From positions 1-64,000 of the forward strand of contig JAMLIC010000044.1 in the NCBI GenBank assembly GCA_023954375.1: a stretch of 64,000 nt of DNA. The letters run 5' to 3'. The stretch's first letter is position 1; each line of letters begins with the position of its first letter. Positions 33,850 to 44,400 of the stretch are shown piece by piece. The notes under the pieces were generated by a model. It did no database searches, had not been told where the DNA came from, and saw only the letters and a list, made by a program, of their open reading frames with translations. Origin of the DNA: Planctomycetota bacterium (GTDB lineage Bacteria; Planctomycetota; J058). A program made the position numbers and the translations under genes.

Positions 33850-33867
33850 CCACCGACGGGAGATCCC

Positions 33868-35463
33868 ATGCTCCGACTGGACCCACGCCTCTTCCTGCTG
33901 CCCGCGCTCGTCGCGACGGGCTGCGCCGCGCACCATGACCCGGACAACGAGCCGCGGACGGACGCCGTGACCGTGCACGGCGACCGCCACGAGCTATTCA
34001 TCGAGCACCGCCTGCTCGTGGCCGGCGTGCCGACGAGGTTCGTCACACACGTGACCGACGCGGTCACGGGCGAGGCGCGGCGCGAGGGCCCGATCACCTT
34101 CGTCCTCCTACGCGCGGACGAGCCGCCCATCGAGGTGCCCGTCTCCGGCGTCGCCCGGCTCGGGATCTACTCGCCCGACCTCACGTTCCCGGGTCCAGGG
34201 CCGTGGAGCGTCACCGTGCGGGTCCCCTGGGTCGGGGGCGTCGACGAGGTCGCGCTCCCTGCGCGCACGGTGTTCGCCTCCGACGCGGAGGCGGAGGCGT
34301 CTCCTGCGACCGAGGCCCCCGAGGGGATCTCCTTCCTCAAGGAGCAGGCCTGGAGGGTGCCGGTGCGCGTCGAGCGCGCCGCGCGCCGCACCCTCGTCGA
34401 GCGCCTGCGCCTGCCCGCCGAGGTGGAGGCGTTGCCGTCGCGGCGCGCCTGGGTCACGCCGCCGCTGGCCGGGACGCTGCGACCGCCCGAGGGCGGGTCG
34501 ATCCCCGAGCCCGGCGCCCACGTCGAGGCAGGGCAGGTGGTCGCCGTGGTCGCCCCGCCGCTGGCCGGCGCCGACCTGCCGGCGTTCCTCACCAGCCAGC
34601 TGCAGCTCGCCACCCAGGAGGCCGACGCGCGCGCCCGCGCGGAGCGCGCGGCGGCGGTGCTCGAGCAGGCGCGCCGCGCGCACGCCCGCGTGCGCGAGCT
34701 CGCGGCCGAGAACGCGCGCTCGCGGCGCGAGCTCGAGGAGGCGGAGTCCGCCGAGCGCGTCGCCGCCGTGGAGGAGGCGGCCGCGGCGCGGCTCGCGGCG
34801 TCGATCGCCGAGCTGCGGCGAGGCCTGGGCGCCGACCTGGCGCAGGGCCTGCCCGCGTTGCCGCTGCGCGCGCCGATCTCCGGCGCCGTCGTCGCCGTCC
34901 ACGCGGCGCACGGCGAGCACGTCACGCCGGCGCGGCCGCTCCTGCAGATCGTCGATACCACCGTCGTCGAGGTCCTCGCCCGCGCGCCCGAGGCGGACGT
35001 CGCGCGCCTCGGCGAGGGACGCACGGCCTGGGCCGAGGCGCCCGGCGCGCCGGGCGCCCTCACGTCGCTGACCGGCGAGGGCGTCGGCCGGTTCCTGTAT
35101 GCCGGCAGCGTCGTCGACCCGGCCACGCGCACGGTCGCCCTGGTCTGGGAGGTGCAGAACCAGCCGGCCTGGCTCCGACCCGGCCAGACGCTCGACGTGC
35201 ACGTCGAGACGCGCCGGGCCCAGGAGGTGATCGCGATCCCGATCTCGGCGCTGGTGGCCGAGGAGGCGCGCTGGGTGGTCTTCGTCCAGCTCGGCGGCGA
35301 GACGTTCGAGCGGCGTGACGTGGCGCTCGGCGTCCGCGACGGCGAGTGGGTCGAGGTGCGCTCGGGGGTCGCGGAGGGCGAGCGGGTCGTGACCCACGGC
35401 GGGGTCGCGATCCGCCTGGCCTCGGTGTCGAGCGCCATCCCCGCCCACGGGCACGCGCACTAG
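33868..35463 (+). CDS. RND periplasmic adaptor lipoprotein (CzcB/CusB-like)
   Basis: 531 residues from the ATG at 33868 (GGGAG upstream). Lipobox VATGC near 19. Residues ~30-130 are an extra beta-sandwich domain (FIEHRLLVAGVPTRF, GIYSPDLTFPGPGPWSVTV) seen in some heavy-metal adaptors. Then come a beta-barrel/lipoyl domain, an alpha-helical hairpin (~240-315, Ala/Glu/Arg rich) and a barrel (APISGAVVAVHAAHGEHV). The C-terminus is His-ended (HGHAH). It is followed after 2 bases by the RND pump and then a TolC-type gene: a complete tripartite efflux operon. Confidence 0.85.
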   Translation: MLRLDPRLFLLPALVATGCAAHHDPDNEPRTDAVTVHGDRHELFIEHRLLVAGVPTRFVTHVTDAVTGEARREGPITFVLLRADEPPIEVPVSGVARLGIYSPDLTFPGPGPWSVTVRVPWVGGVDEVALPARTVFASDAEAEASPATEAPEGISFLKEQAWRVPVRVERAARRTLVERLRLPAEVEALPSRRAWVTPPLAGTLRPPEGGSIPEPGAHVEAGQVVAVVAPPLAGADLPAFLTSQLQLATQEADARARAERAAAVLEQARRAHARVRELAAENARSRRELEEAESAERVAAVEEAAAARLAASIAELRRGLGADLAQGLPALPLRAPISGAVVAVHAAHGEHVTPARPLLQIVDTTVVEVLARAPEADVARLGEGRTAWAEAPGAPGALTSLTGEGVGRFLYAGSVVDPATRTVALVWEVQNQPAWLRPGQTLDVHVETRRAQEVIAIPISALVAEEARWVVFVQLGGETFERRDVALGVRDGEWVEVRSGVAEGERVVTHGGVAIRLASVSSAIPAHGHAH

Positions 35464-35465
35464 CC

Positions 35466-38400
35466 ATGATCGACGCCCTGATCCGCTTCTCGCTCCGGCA
35501 GCGCGCCGCCGTGCTGCTCCTGGCCGCCCTCCTCATGGCGGTCGGCGCGTACGTCGCGCGGGCCATGCCCGTCGACGTGTTCCCCGACCTGACCGCGCCC
35601 ACCGTGAGCGTGATCACGGAGGCGCGCGGCATGGCCCCGACCGAGGTCGAGGCCCAGGTCACGTTCCCGATCGAGAGCGCCCTCAACGGCGCGGCGGGCG
35701 TGCGCCGCGTCCGCTCGGCCACGGCCGTGGGCATCTCCGTCGTGTGGGTCGAGTTCGACTGGGGCACGGACATCGCCCTGGCCCGCCAGACCGTGGCCGA
35801 GCGACTGGCCCTCGCGGCCGCGGCCCTGCCCGACGGCATCGAGCGGCCGGCGCTCGCGCCGACCTCGTCGATCATGGGCGAGATCCTCTTCCTGGCGATC
35901 ACCTCCGACCGCCACGACATGGCCACCGTGCGCACGACCGCCGAGACCGCCGTCCGGCGCCGGCTGCTCGCCGTGCCCGGCGTGTCCCAGGTCACGCCGA
36001 TCGGCGGGGACGTCAAGCAGTACCAGGTCGTCGTCGCGCCCGCGCGGCTGCGGGCGTACGGCGTCTCCCTGGCCGACGTCGCGGGCGCGCTCCGCGCGAG
36101 CAACGAGAACGTCTCGGCGGGCTTCCTGCCCGAGGGCGGCCAGGAGCTCTTGATCACCGGCCTGGGGCGGTTCCAGTCGCTCGAGGACATCGCCGCGACG
36201 GTGGTCGCCGCGCGCCCGGGCGCCCCCGTGCGCGTCGCCGACGTGGCCCACGTGCAGACGGGGGCGGCGCCCAAGCGCGGCGAGGGGTCGGCCAACGCCC
36301 GGCCGGCCGTGATCCTCGGCGTGCAGAAGCAGCCCGGCGCGAACACGCTCGTGCTCACGGCCGCGCTCGACGAGGTCCTCGACGACATCGCGGCCCGCCT
36401 CCCCGAGGGCATGGCGATCGACCGCGACGTCTTCCGCCAGGCCGGGTTCATCGCCACGGCCGTGCGCAACGTCGAGCTCGCCCTGCGCGACGGCGCGCTC
36501 CTCGTCGTGCTCGTCGTGGTCCTGTTCCTCGGCAACCTGCGCGCGACGCTCGTCACGCTGACGGCGATCCCGCTCTCGCTCGTGGCCGCGGTCCTGGTCC
36601 TGAGCGGCCTGGGCGCCACGATCAACACCATGACCCTCGGCGGCATGGCGATCGCCGTGGGCGCCCTGGTCGACGACGCGATCATCGACGTCGAGAACGT
36701 CTTCCGCCGCCTGCGCGAGAACGGCGCCGCTCCGCCCGCGGCGCGCCGGCCGGCCCTGGACGTCGTGCTCTCGGCGAGCGTCGAGATCCGCGGCTCGATC
36801 GTCTTCGCGACGCTGATCATCGTCCTCGTGTTCCTGCCCGTCTTCTTCCTCCCGGGCGTCGAGGGGCGCCTCCTCCGTCCGCTCGGCGTCGCCTACGTCG
36901 TGGCGCTCGGGGCCTCGCTGCTCGTGGCGGTCACGGTCACCCCCGCGCTGTGCGCCCTGCTCCTCCCGCGCAGCAAGGCGGTGCAGGACGGGCGCGAGCC
37001 GCGCGTCGTCTCCTGGCTGCGCCGCCGCTACGCGCCGCTCCTGCGCGCGGTGCTCGGACGTCCGTGGCACGTCGCGACGCCCGCGCTCCTGGCGTTCGTC
37101 ATCGCGGCGGCCGGCGCGACGCGCCTCGGGCGCGCGTTCCTGCCGGAGTTCAACGAGGGGGCGCTCACGATCAGCGCCGTCACGCTGCCGGGCACGTCGC
37201 TCCAGGAGTCGGACGCGCTGGGCCGCATGGTCGAGCACGCGCTGCTGGACCAGCCCGAGGTCACCTCCGTGGCCCGGCGCACGGGCCGCGCCGAGCTCGA
37301 CGAGCACGCCCAGGGCGTCGAGGCCGCGGAGCTCGACGTCTCCTTCTCCCTGAAGGACCGGACGAAGGACGAGCTCCTGGCGGGCCTGCGCGCGGCCCTC
37401 TCCACGGTCCCCGGCGTGAGCGTGACGATCGGCCAGCCGATCTCGCACCGGATCGACCACATGCTCTCGGGGACGCGGGCCAACGTCGCCGTGAAGCTGT
37501 TCGGCGACGACCTGTACCGCCTGCGCGCGCTCGCCGAGCGGGCGCGCGCGGCCATGTCGGGCGTGCGGGGGGTCGTCGACCTGTCGGTGGAGCAGCAGGC
37601 GGACGTCCCGACGCTGCTCGTCCGCATGGACCGCCCGGCGATGGCCCGCCACGGGCTGCGCGTCGAGGACGTGGGCCACGCGCTCGAGGCGTCGCTGCAG
37701 GGGCTGCCCGTCACGCGCCTCCTCGAGGGCCGCGCCAGCTACGACGTCGTCGTGCGCGTCACGGCGGAGTCGGGCGCCTGGCGCAGCGACACCCTGGGCG
37801 ACCTCCCCCTCGACGCACCGAGCGGCGCGAAGGTCCCGCTGCGCGCCGTGGCCGCCCTGACGCCGAGCACCGGGCCCAACCTGATCAGCCGCGAGGACGT
37901 CGAGCGCAAGTTCGTCGTCATGTGCAACGTGAGCGGCCGCGACGTCGCGTCCGTCGTGGACGACGTGCGCGCGCTCGTCGACCCGATCGTCGCCGGCGCC
38001 ACCGGCTACCGCGTGGAGTACGGCGGCCAGTTCGAGGCGGCCGAGGACGCCGGGCGCCTGCTCGCGCTCCTGGGGCTCGCGGTCGTGCTCGGGATCGGCC
38101 TGGTCCTGCATCTGGCGCTCGGGTCCGCCCGCGACGCGCTGCTCGTCATGCTGAACCTCCCGCTGGCGCTGATCGGCGGGGTCGCGGCGGTGTGGCTCAC
38201 GGGCGGCGTGCTCTCGGTCGCCTCGCTGATCGGGTTCATCACCGTGTTCGGGATCGCCGCCCGCAACGGGATCATGCTGGTCACGCACGTGCGCCACCTG
38301 CAGCTCGAGGAGGGGGTCACCTCGCTCCACGAGGCGGTCGAGCGCGGCGCGCACGAGCGCGTCGCGCCGATCCTGATGACCGCGCTCTCCGCCGGCCTGG

Positions 38401-38579
38401 CCCTCGTCCCCCTCGCGCTCGCCGCCCACGAGCCCGGCAACGAGATCCAGAGCCCCATGGCGGTCGTGATCCTGGGCGGCCTGTTCACCTCGACCGCCCT
38501 GAACATGCTGGTCGTGCCCGCCATCTACCTGCGCCTCGGCCGCCCGGCGGCCGCGCCGGCCCCCCGAGGTGACGCGTGA
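35466..38579 (+). CDS. Heavy-metal RND efflux pump (CzcA/CusA family)
   Basis: 1037 residues, normal for HME-RND pumps. MPVDVFPDLTAPTV, an AVGALVDDAIIDVEN motif in TM4, LNGAAGVRRVRS and a second half with GFITVFGIAARNGIML are the family signatures; twelve helices in two blocks. The TM4 motif has two Asp in GALVDDA and is not the classic Czc DFGxxxDGA form, so copper/silver or another cation are both open. The first gene of its kind here; a distinct pump lies at 41406. Confidence 0.88.
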   Translation: MIDALIRFSLRQRAAVLLLAALLMAVGAYVARAMPVDVFPDLTAPTVSVITEARGMAPTEVEAQVTFPIESALNGAAGVRRVRSATAVGISVVWVEFDWGTDIALARQTVAERLALAAAALPDGIERPALAPTSSIMGEILFLAITSDRHDMATVRTTAETAVRRRLLAVPGVSQVTPIGGDVKQYQVVVAPARLRAYGVSLADVAGALRASNENVSAGFLPEGGQELLITGLGRFQSLEDIAATVVAARPGAPVRVADVAHVQTGAAPKRGEGSANARPAVILGVQKQPGANTLVLTAALDEVLDDIAARLPEGMAIDRDVFRQAGFIATAVRNVELALRDGALLVVLVVVLFLGNLRATLVTLTAIPLSLVAAVLVLSGLGATINTMTLGGMAIAVGALVDDAIIDVENVFRRLRENGAAPPAARRPALDVVLSASVEIRGSIVFATLIIVLVFLPVFFLPGVEGRLLRPLGVAYVVALGASLLVAVTVTPALCALLLPRSKAVQDGREPRVVSWLRRRYAPLLRAVLGRPWHVATPALLAFVIAAAGATRLGRAFLPEFNEGALTISAVTLPGTSLQESDALGRMVEHALLDQPEVTSVARRTGRAELDEHAQGVEAAELDVSFSLKDRTKDELLAGLRAALSTVPGVSVTIGQPISHRIDHMLSGTRANVAVKLFGDDLYRLRALAERARAAMSGVRGVVDLSVEQQADVPTLLVRMDRPAMARHGLRVEDVGHALEASLQGLPVTRLLEGRASYDVVVRVTAESGAWRSDTLGDLPLDAPSGAKVPLRAVAALTPSTGPNLISREDVERKFVVMCNVSGRDVASVVDDVRALVDPIVAGATGYRVEYGGQFEAAEDAGRLLALLGLAVVLGIGLVLHLALGSARDALLVMLNLPLALIGGVAAVWLTGGVLSVASLIGFITVFGIAARNGIMLVTHVRHLQLEEGVTSLHEAVERGAHERVAPILMTALSAGLALVPLALAAHEPGNEIQSPMAVVILGGLFTSTALNMLVVPAIYLRLGRPAAAPAPRGDA

Positions 38580-39886
38580 CGTCCTCGCTCCGCCTGGCCT
38601 CGACGCTCTCCCTGGCCCTGGCCGCCTGCGCCGCTCCGCCGGTCGGCGACGGCCCGGCCGACCGCCACGCCCTGCCCCCGCCGCCGCCGGCCGGGGCGCC
38701 GGCGGCGCAGGGGGCGGCGACCGCGCCGATCGAGAGCCTCTCGCTCACGTCGGCGCTGACGCTCATCGACGCGCAGCACCCCGACCTCGAGGCGCTCCGG
38801 CTGCAGCTCGAGGCCGCGGGGGCGCGGGCCGACGCGGCCGAGCGCGTGCCGATCCCGGGCGTGGTCCTGAAGGTCGAGAACCTCCCCCTGAACCGCGGCA
38901 GCTCGTTCGACCAGGGCAACTACATCGCCGGGCTGGCCCTGTACCTGCCCCTGCAGGGCCGGCTGGCCGCGGCGCGAGCGGTCGAGGAGCGCGCCGGACA
39001 CCTCGTCTCGCGCGACCTGGAGCTGCGCCGCCACGCGCTGCTCCGCGGCGCCCGCGACGCGTTCGTCACGGCGCTCGTGGCCACGCGCGTCGCCGCCCTC
39101 CAGGAGGACGCGGTCGGGTCGGCGGCCGGGCTGGTGCGGCTCCTCGGGCGGCGCATCGACCTCGGCGACCTGACGCCCGACGAGGCGGCCTGGGCCGAGG
39201 TCGAGCTGGCCCGCGCCCGGCTCGACGCCGCGCGCGCCGCCTCGCAGGCCCGCCGCGCGCTCGCCCGGCTCGCCGAGGCGCTGGGCAGCGACCGCCCGAT
39301 CGCGAGCGTCACAGGCGACCTCGAGGACACGCTCGGCCTCCCGGCGCTCGAGGCCCTCCTGGCCCGGGTCGCCCGGTCGCCCGCCGTCCGGCGCGCCGAG
39401 GCCGAGGTGGACGTGCGCCAGGCGGCCGTCGAGCTCGCCCGCTCGGAGCGGATCCCCGACCTGATCCTCGACGTGGCCTACCGGCGCCTCGAGCAGACGA
39501 ACCAGCACTCGATCGACGCGGGCGTCGTGCTCCTGCTCCCCTTCTTCGCCGCGCGTGACCGCGCGCGCGCCGCGCTCGCCGAGCTGGAGGCGTCCCGGGC
39601 GCGCGCCCGGAGCGCGCGCCTGGCGGCGGCGCGCGAGGTCGAGGAGGCCTACGAGCGCCTCTCGCTCGCCGTGGCGACGGCCCGCGGCCTGGCCGGCGTG
39701 CTGCCCCGGGCGGACGCGGCCCTGGCCGCCGCCGAGGCCCGCCTGGCGCGGGGTGACATCAGCGCGCTGGAGCTCTTGCCGGCGCGCCGCGCCGTGATCG
39801 CCCTGCGCCTCGAGCACGTCGAGGCGCTCGGCGAGTCGATCCGGGCCTGGACCGACCTCTCGGCCGCGCTGGGCTCGACGCCGTGA
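38576..39886 (+). CDS. TolC-family outer-membrane lipoprotein (CzcC-like)
   Basis: 436 residues from the GTG overlapping the pump stop (GTGA). Lipobox LAAC near 18, Pro/Ala-rich linker, then two OEP repeats: ALTLIDAQHPDLEALRLQLE and AVRRAEAEVDVRQAAVELARSERIPDL, with long Ala/Arg helices. It forms the outer-membrane channel for the adaptor and pump upstream. Confidence 0.85.
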   Translation: MTSSLRLASTLSLALAACAAPPVGDGPADRHALPPPPPAGAPAAQGAATAPIESLSLTSALTLIDAQHPDLEALRLQLEAAGARADAAERVPIPGVVLKVENLPLNRGSSFDQGNYIAGLALYLPLQGRLAAARAVEERAGHLVSRDLELRRHALLRGARDAFVTALVATRVAALQEDAVGSAAGLVRLLGRRIDLGDLTPDEAAWAEVELARARLDAARAASQARRALARLAEALGSDRPIASVTGDLEDTLGLPALEALLARVARSPAVRRAEAEVDVRQAAVELARSERIPDLILDVAYRRLEQTNQHSIDAGVVLLLPFFAARDRARAALAELEASRARARSARLAAAREVEEAYERLSLAVATARGLAGVLPRADAALAAAEARLARGDISALELLPARRAVIALRLEHVEALGESIRAWTDLSAALGSTP

Positions 39887-39893
39887 GCGGCGC

Positions 39894-39918
39894 CGGACCC
39901 GGCGGAGCGCCGGGTCCG
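39894..39918. terminator. Hairpin between convergent metal operons
   Basis: CGGACCCGGCG (39894-39904) and CGCCGGGTCCG (39908-39918) form a perfect 11-bp stem with a GAG loop, 7 bases after the TolC-family stop and 38 bases before the end of the opposite-strand gene. No T-run on either side, so it could serve as a bidirectional, factor-dependent terminator or RNA-stability hairpin. Confidence 0.55.
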
Positions 39919-39956
39919 CGCCGGCGTAGGGGGTCGACACCCCGGCGCTCGCTCGG

Positions 39957-40652
39957 TCAGTGGCCGCCGTGTCCGCCGCCCTGCCCGCCGCCGTGGTCAT
40001 GGCCGCCGGCCCGACCGTGGCCGCCCTGCTGGCCCTCGACCCTCTTCTCGAGGCGCATCTTGCAGGTCCAGCAGGCGTCGCTCGGGCTGCGCGACGTCAC
40101 CTCCGGATGCATGGGGCAGGCGTAGATGAACGGCGCGACCACCAGGTCCATGCGGCAGCGGGCGCACTTCCCCGGCTGCGCCGCCGGCGGCACGCAGCGC
40201 ATGGGGCACACGTACTCGATGTTCCGCGCCAGGCGGAAGGGGACCTCGACGGACAGGGTCCCACCCTCGACGCGGGGGACCCCGGTGAGGCGGACGGCCG
40301 CCGTGGCCTGCCCCTCGGGGAGCCGCGCCAGGCCTCCGAGTCGGGCCTGCAGGTGCTTCGGGCCTCGCTCGCGCGTGGGCTTCAGCGCCGCGCTGGCCGG
40401 GTCGCGCCCCGCCTCCCGGAACCGGAGCTCGATGGTCCCCGACGCCTCGCCCAGGTCCACCGGGCGGCCGTCGGCGCCGATCACGAACACCTGCGCGCCC
40501 TCGCGCTCGAACGCCACCTCGACGGTGACGCCGCCTGCCTGACGCACGACGCCGCCGTGTGGCCCCGGCGCGGGCTCCGCGTCCTGGGCCAGCGCAAAGG
40601 TGGTTACGACGACGATCAGGGCGGCCGACAGGCCGCTCGACGACTTCTTCAT
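39957..40652 (-). CDS. Exported protein with two heavy-metal-binding (HMBD) motifs
   Basis: 231 residues from the ATG at 40652 (GAGGAG upstream). Sec signal peptide (cleaves near LAQ-D), a beta domain (~25-130: GGVTVEVAFEREGAQVFVIGADG), then YVCPMRC...CARCRMDLV and YACPMHPEV...CWTCKM, two Cys/Met/His motifs found in copper resistance proteins and adaptors, and a His/Gly-rich tail. It is likely a periplasmic copper/silver-binding chaperone. It is the last gene downstream of the cus-type minus-strand operon. Confidence 0.75.
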   Translation of the reverse strand: MKKSSSGLSAALIVVVTTFALAQDAEPAPGPHGGVVRQAGGVTVEVAFEREGAQVFVIGADGRPVDLGEASGTIELRFREAGRDPASAALKPTRERGPKHLQARLGGLARLPEGQATAAVRLTGVPRVEGGTLSVEVPFRLARNIEYVCPMRCVPPAAQPGKCARCRMDLVVAPFIYACPMHPEVTSRSPSDACWTCKMRLEKRVEGQQGGHGRAGGHDHGGGQGGGHGGH

Positions 40653-40818
40653 GTGCTGCTCCTCGTGTTGCCCCGGCGCGAGCGACGCGCCGCGGGGCGC
40701 TGTGTGTCTGGTTGAAGGGACGACCGGCCCGCCATGGGACGGAGCGTCGGCGGAGGGAAGCACCGGGAGCTCGACGCGCGCGGGCAGGGCGCCGCTCACG
40801 CCGTCCCGGCGAGGCCGC

Positions 40819-41262
40819 TCACAACCGGAGCACGTGCAGCAGGAGGTGTCGTCGAAGCGAGCCCGCGGGCGGCCCGCTGCCCGCGCGAACGCACCCGGGG
40901 TCCGGGCGGCCGACCGCGGGGAACGGCGACGTCAGCGCCGGGTGAGTGGACGGTACGCTCGGCGGGACGCCGCCCGGCAGCTCCCGGGCGGGCTCCACCA
41001 TCTCCGACGGGGAGCGCTCGAGCTCGACCGTCGGACAGCCGCAGTCGGCCGCGCTCACCGGCGCCGCGCGCTGACCCGACGCCGCGCCCGGGGCGCCCGC
41101 GCAGCACCCCTGACCGGGGGGCGGCGTGGCCGCGGGCGACGGGAGCGCCGGGCAGAAGACCCCGTGGCTGCCCCCGTCGCAGCCGCACAGGTCGATCACC
41201 CCGCCGCCGAACAGCAGGAGGACGGCGAGCACGGCGCAGATCGGTCGGACGAGCCAGCTCAC
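40819..41262 (-). CDS. Small Cys-rich membrane-anchored protein
   Basis: 147 residues from the GTG at 41262. A single hydrophobic segment (~6-23) followed by many Cys (CGCDGGSH, GVFC, GCC, CGC). The CDGGSH resemblance to CDGSH iron-sulfur proteins is superficial, because the spacing is wrong. TAGGAT seven bases upstream of the start could be a -10 giving an almost leaderless mRNA. It lies between the large CusA gene and the HMBD protein. Function unknown; metal binding is a guess from Cys content and context. Confidence 0.5.
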   Translation of the reverse strand: MSWLVRPICAVLAVLLLFGGGVIDLCGCDGGSHGVFCPALPSPAATPPPGQGCCAGAPGAASGQRAAPVSAADCGCPTVELERSPSEMVEPARELPGGVPPSVPSTHPALTSPFPAVGRPDPGCVRAGSGPPAGSLRRHLLLHVLRL

Positions 41263-41405
41263 GGACGAATCCTATCCGACTCCACCTGTCCCTCGCGGGG
41301 GGGGACGGCGCACGCCCCCGGGAACGCCCGGCGTCCCAGGATATTCCCGGGTCTTCATCTCGGCCCGCGCCGGGGGCCTGGCGGAAGGGACCTCGCGGCT
41401 GACCA

Positions 41406-44400
41406 CTACGCTCGAGCCCCCTCGACGCGACGGCGCAGCCGGCGCTCCTCCACCCACGCGTAGACGCACGGGACGAGCAGCCAGTCGACGACGCTCACCG
41501 CCATGCCTCCGATGAGGGGGATGGCCATGGGCTGCATGATGTCGCTGCCGCGGCCCTGGGTGAGGAACACGGCGAGCAGGGCGAAGAGCGTGGTGGCGCT
41601 CGTCATCAGCGCGGGCCGGATGCGCTTCGACGCCGCCTCGACCACCAGGGCGCGCACCTCCTCGACCGTGGCAGGGCTGGCCCGCGTGAAGGTCTGCGTG
41701 AGGTAGGTGCCCATCACGACCCCGTCGTCGTCGGCGATGCCGAAGAGCGCGATGAACCCCACCCACACGGCCACGCTCAGGTTGACCCCCCAGAGGAAGA
41801 GCATGATGAAGCCGCCGGCCGCGGAGACCGCCACCCCGGAGAAGACCAGCAGCGCCACCCACCAGCGCCCGAAGGCCAGGTAGAGGATCACCAGGTCCAG
41901 GAGGAGCACGAGCGGGACGATGACCTTCAGTCGCCCGGTCGCGCGCACCTGGCTCTCGAACTGCCCCGCCCACTGGTAGTAGTAGCCGGGCGGCAGGACC
42001 AGCTCGCCCGCGCGGAGCTTCTCCTGCAGGAGCCGCTCGGCGTCCTCGACGACGCTCACCTCGTCGCGGTCGCGCGTGTTGAGCGTCACGTAGCCGACGA
42101 GGAGCGCGTTCTCGCTCTTGATCTCCTGCGGGCCGACCGTGTAGGCGACCTCGGCGACCTGCGAGATGGGCACGTGCTCGCCCGTGGCGGTGGGCACGAG
42201 GACTCGCTCGAGCGCCTCCAGGCTGTCGCGCAGCTCGCGCGGGTAGCGCACGCGGATGGGGTAGCGCTCGCGCCCCTCGACGGACTCCGTGAGCGCCTCG
42301 CCGCCGATGGCGACCTCGATCACGTCCTGCACGTCGCGCACGTTCACGCCGTGGCGGGCCATGCGCTCCCGGTCGAGCCGGTACTCCAGGTAGGGCTTGC
42401 CCGTGATCCGGTCGGCCACCACGTCGGTGGCACCGGGCACCTGGCGCAGGAGCTCCTCCATCTGCAGGCCGATGCGCTCGATCTCCCGCAGGTCGGCGCC
42501 GAAGACCTTCACGCCCATCATCGCGCGAAAGCCGCTCTGCAGCATGACGATCCGCGTCTGGATGGGCTGGAGCCACGTGGGCAGGACGCCCGGGACGTCG
42601 ACCTTCCGCCGCAGCTCGTCGAGGACCTCCGCCTTGGTGATCCGGCGCTCCGGCGGGAGGAGGCGGCGCAGCGGCGCCTGCAGCCACTCCGGCCAGCCGT
42701 CGTAGAAGCGGGCGACCGGAACGGTCCGCCACTCCTGCTCGGGCCGCAGGCTGACGATCGTCTCGATCATGCCCACGGGGGCCGGGTCGAGGGCCGAGTC
42801 GGCGCGCCCCAGCTTGCCCACGACCTGCTCCACCTCGGGGACCGTGAGCATGGCGGCGTCCTGCGCCTGCAGCACCTCGAGCGCGACGGTGAGCGAGCCG
42901 GCGGGGACGAGCGATGGCATGTAGAGGAGCGAGCCCTCGTCGAGCGGCGGCATGAACTCGCGCCCCAGGCCCGGAAAGGTGTGGACCAGCCAGGTCCAGG
43001 GGCGCGTGGAGCCAGGGTCGAGCCCCACCCCGGCCAGGCCCCTGCGCAGGGGCCCCGCGACCTGCGCGAAGCCCAGCCACAGGGTCAACCCGAGGAGCAC
43101 GAGCGCCGCGGGGAGGGCCAGGAAGGTCTTCTTGTGCGCCAGCACCCAGCGCAGGGTCGGCACGTAGACCCGCAGGATCCCGCGCGAGACCGCGTTCTCC
43201 TCCAGGGGCAGCAGGCGCTCGCGAGCCATGCGGTAGAGGGCCCCCGCGACCACGAGCCCGCCCGCGAGCGCCAGCAGCCAGCCCTGGGGCCAGGGGGCCT
43301 CCGGGAGGAGCAGCGCGCGGGTGGCCAGGCCGAGCGCCAGCGTGGCCACCAGCCCGCCCGCCGCGGCGAGGCGCAGGGCGCGTCGCCGGTCCCAGCCCGG
43401 GTCGCGCAGGAGCAGCTGCGCCAGGACCGGCACGACCGTGAGGGCCAGCACCGCCGAGGCGGCGATGGCGAACATCTTCGTGTAGGCGAGCGGCCGGAAG
43501 AGCTTGCCCTCCTGGTCCGTGAGCATGAGCACGGGGATGAACGTGGCCACGGTGTTGCACACGGCGGCCACGATCGCCGGGCCGACCTCGGCGGCCCCGT
43601 CCTCGAGCCGCTGCCGGTGGGGGCGGCCGTCGTCCATGGCCACGTGACGGAAGACGTTCTCCGTCATGATGATCCCCATGTCGGCCACGGCGCCGATGGC
43701 GATGGCGATCCCCGCCAGCGACATGATGTTCGAGTCGATGCCGAGGCCGTACATGCACAGGAAGGCCACGCCCACGGAGAGGGGGAGGGTGGGCAGGATC
43801 GTGAACGCGCTGCGCAGGTGCAGGAGGAACACCAGGAGCACCAGCGCGGCGGCGATGGCCTCCTGCACCAGGGCCTCGCGCAGCGTGTCGATCGTCTCGT
43901 GGATGATCCCCGTGCGGTCGTAGAAGGGGACGACCCGGACGCGGGAGACCGTCCCGTCGGCCAGCGTCTTCGTGGGCAGGCCGGGCTCGAGCTGCTCGAG
44001 GCGCGCCTTGACGCGCTCGAGCACGCGCAGCGGGTTCTCGCCGTAGCGCATGACCACCACGCCGCCGACCGCCTCGACCCCGCCCGCGTCCAGCGCCCCG
44101 CGCCGGAAGGCGGGCCCGAGGGAGACCGTGGCCACGTTCTTCACGTAGAGCGGCGTGCCGGCCCGGGCGCGCAGCGGCGCGTCCTCCAGGTCGCGCACCG
44201 ACTTGACGAACCCCACCCCGCGGATGAAGAACTCGACCTGGTTGACCTCGACCGCCTTGGCGCCCACGTCGACGTTCGCCCGCCGGACCGCCTCGGCGAC
44301 CTCGGCCAGCGTGACGCCGTGGGCGCGCAGGCGCGCGGGGTCGACGTCGACCTGGTACTCCTTCACGTGGCCGCCGATCGAGGCCACCTCGGAGACGCCC

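Noticed and set aside
35460..38429. 989-codon minus-strand ORF opposite the RND pump
   Set aside because: Shadow of a gene with full RND motifs; composition and lack of signatures rule it out.
40819..41262. CDGSH iron-sulfur domain in the Cys-rich protein
   Set aside because: CGCDGGSH resembles the motif, but the spacing of the three Cys and the His does not match the C-x-C-x2-(S/T)-x3-P-x-C-D-G-(S/A)-H pattern.
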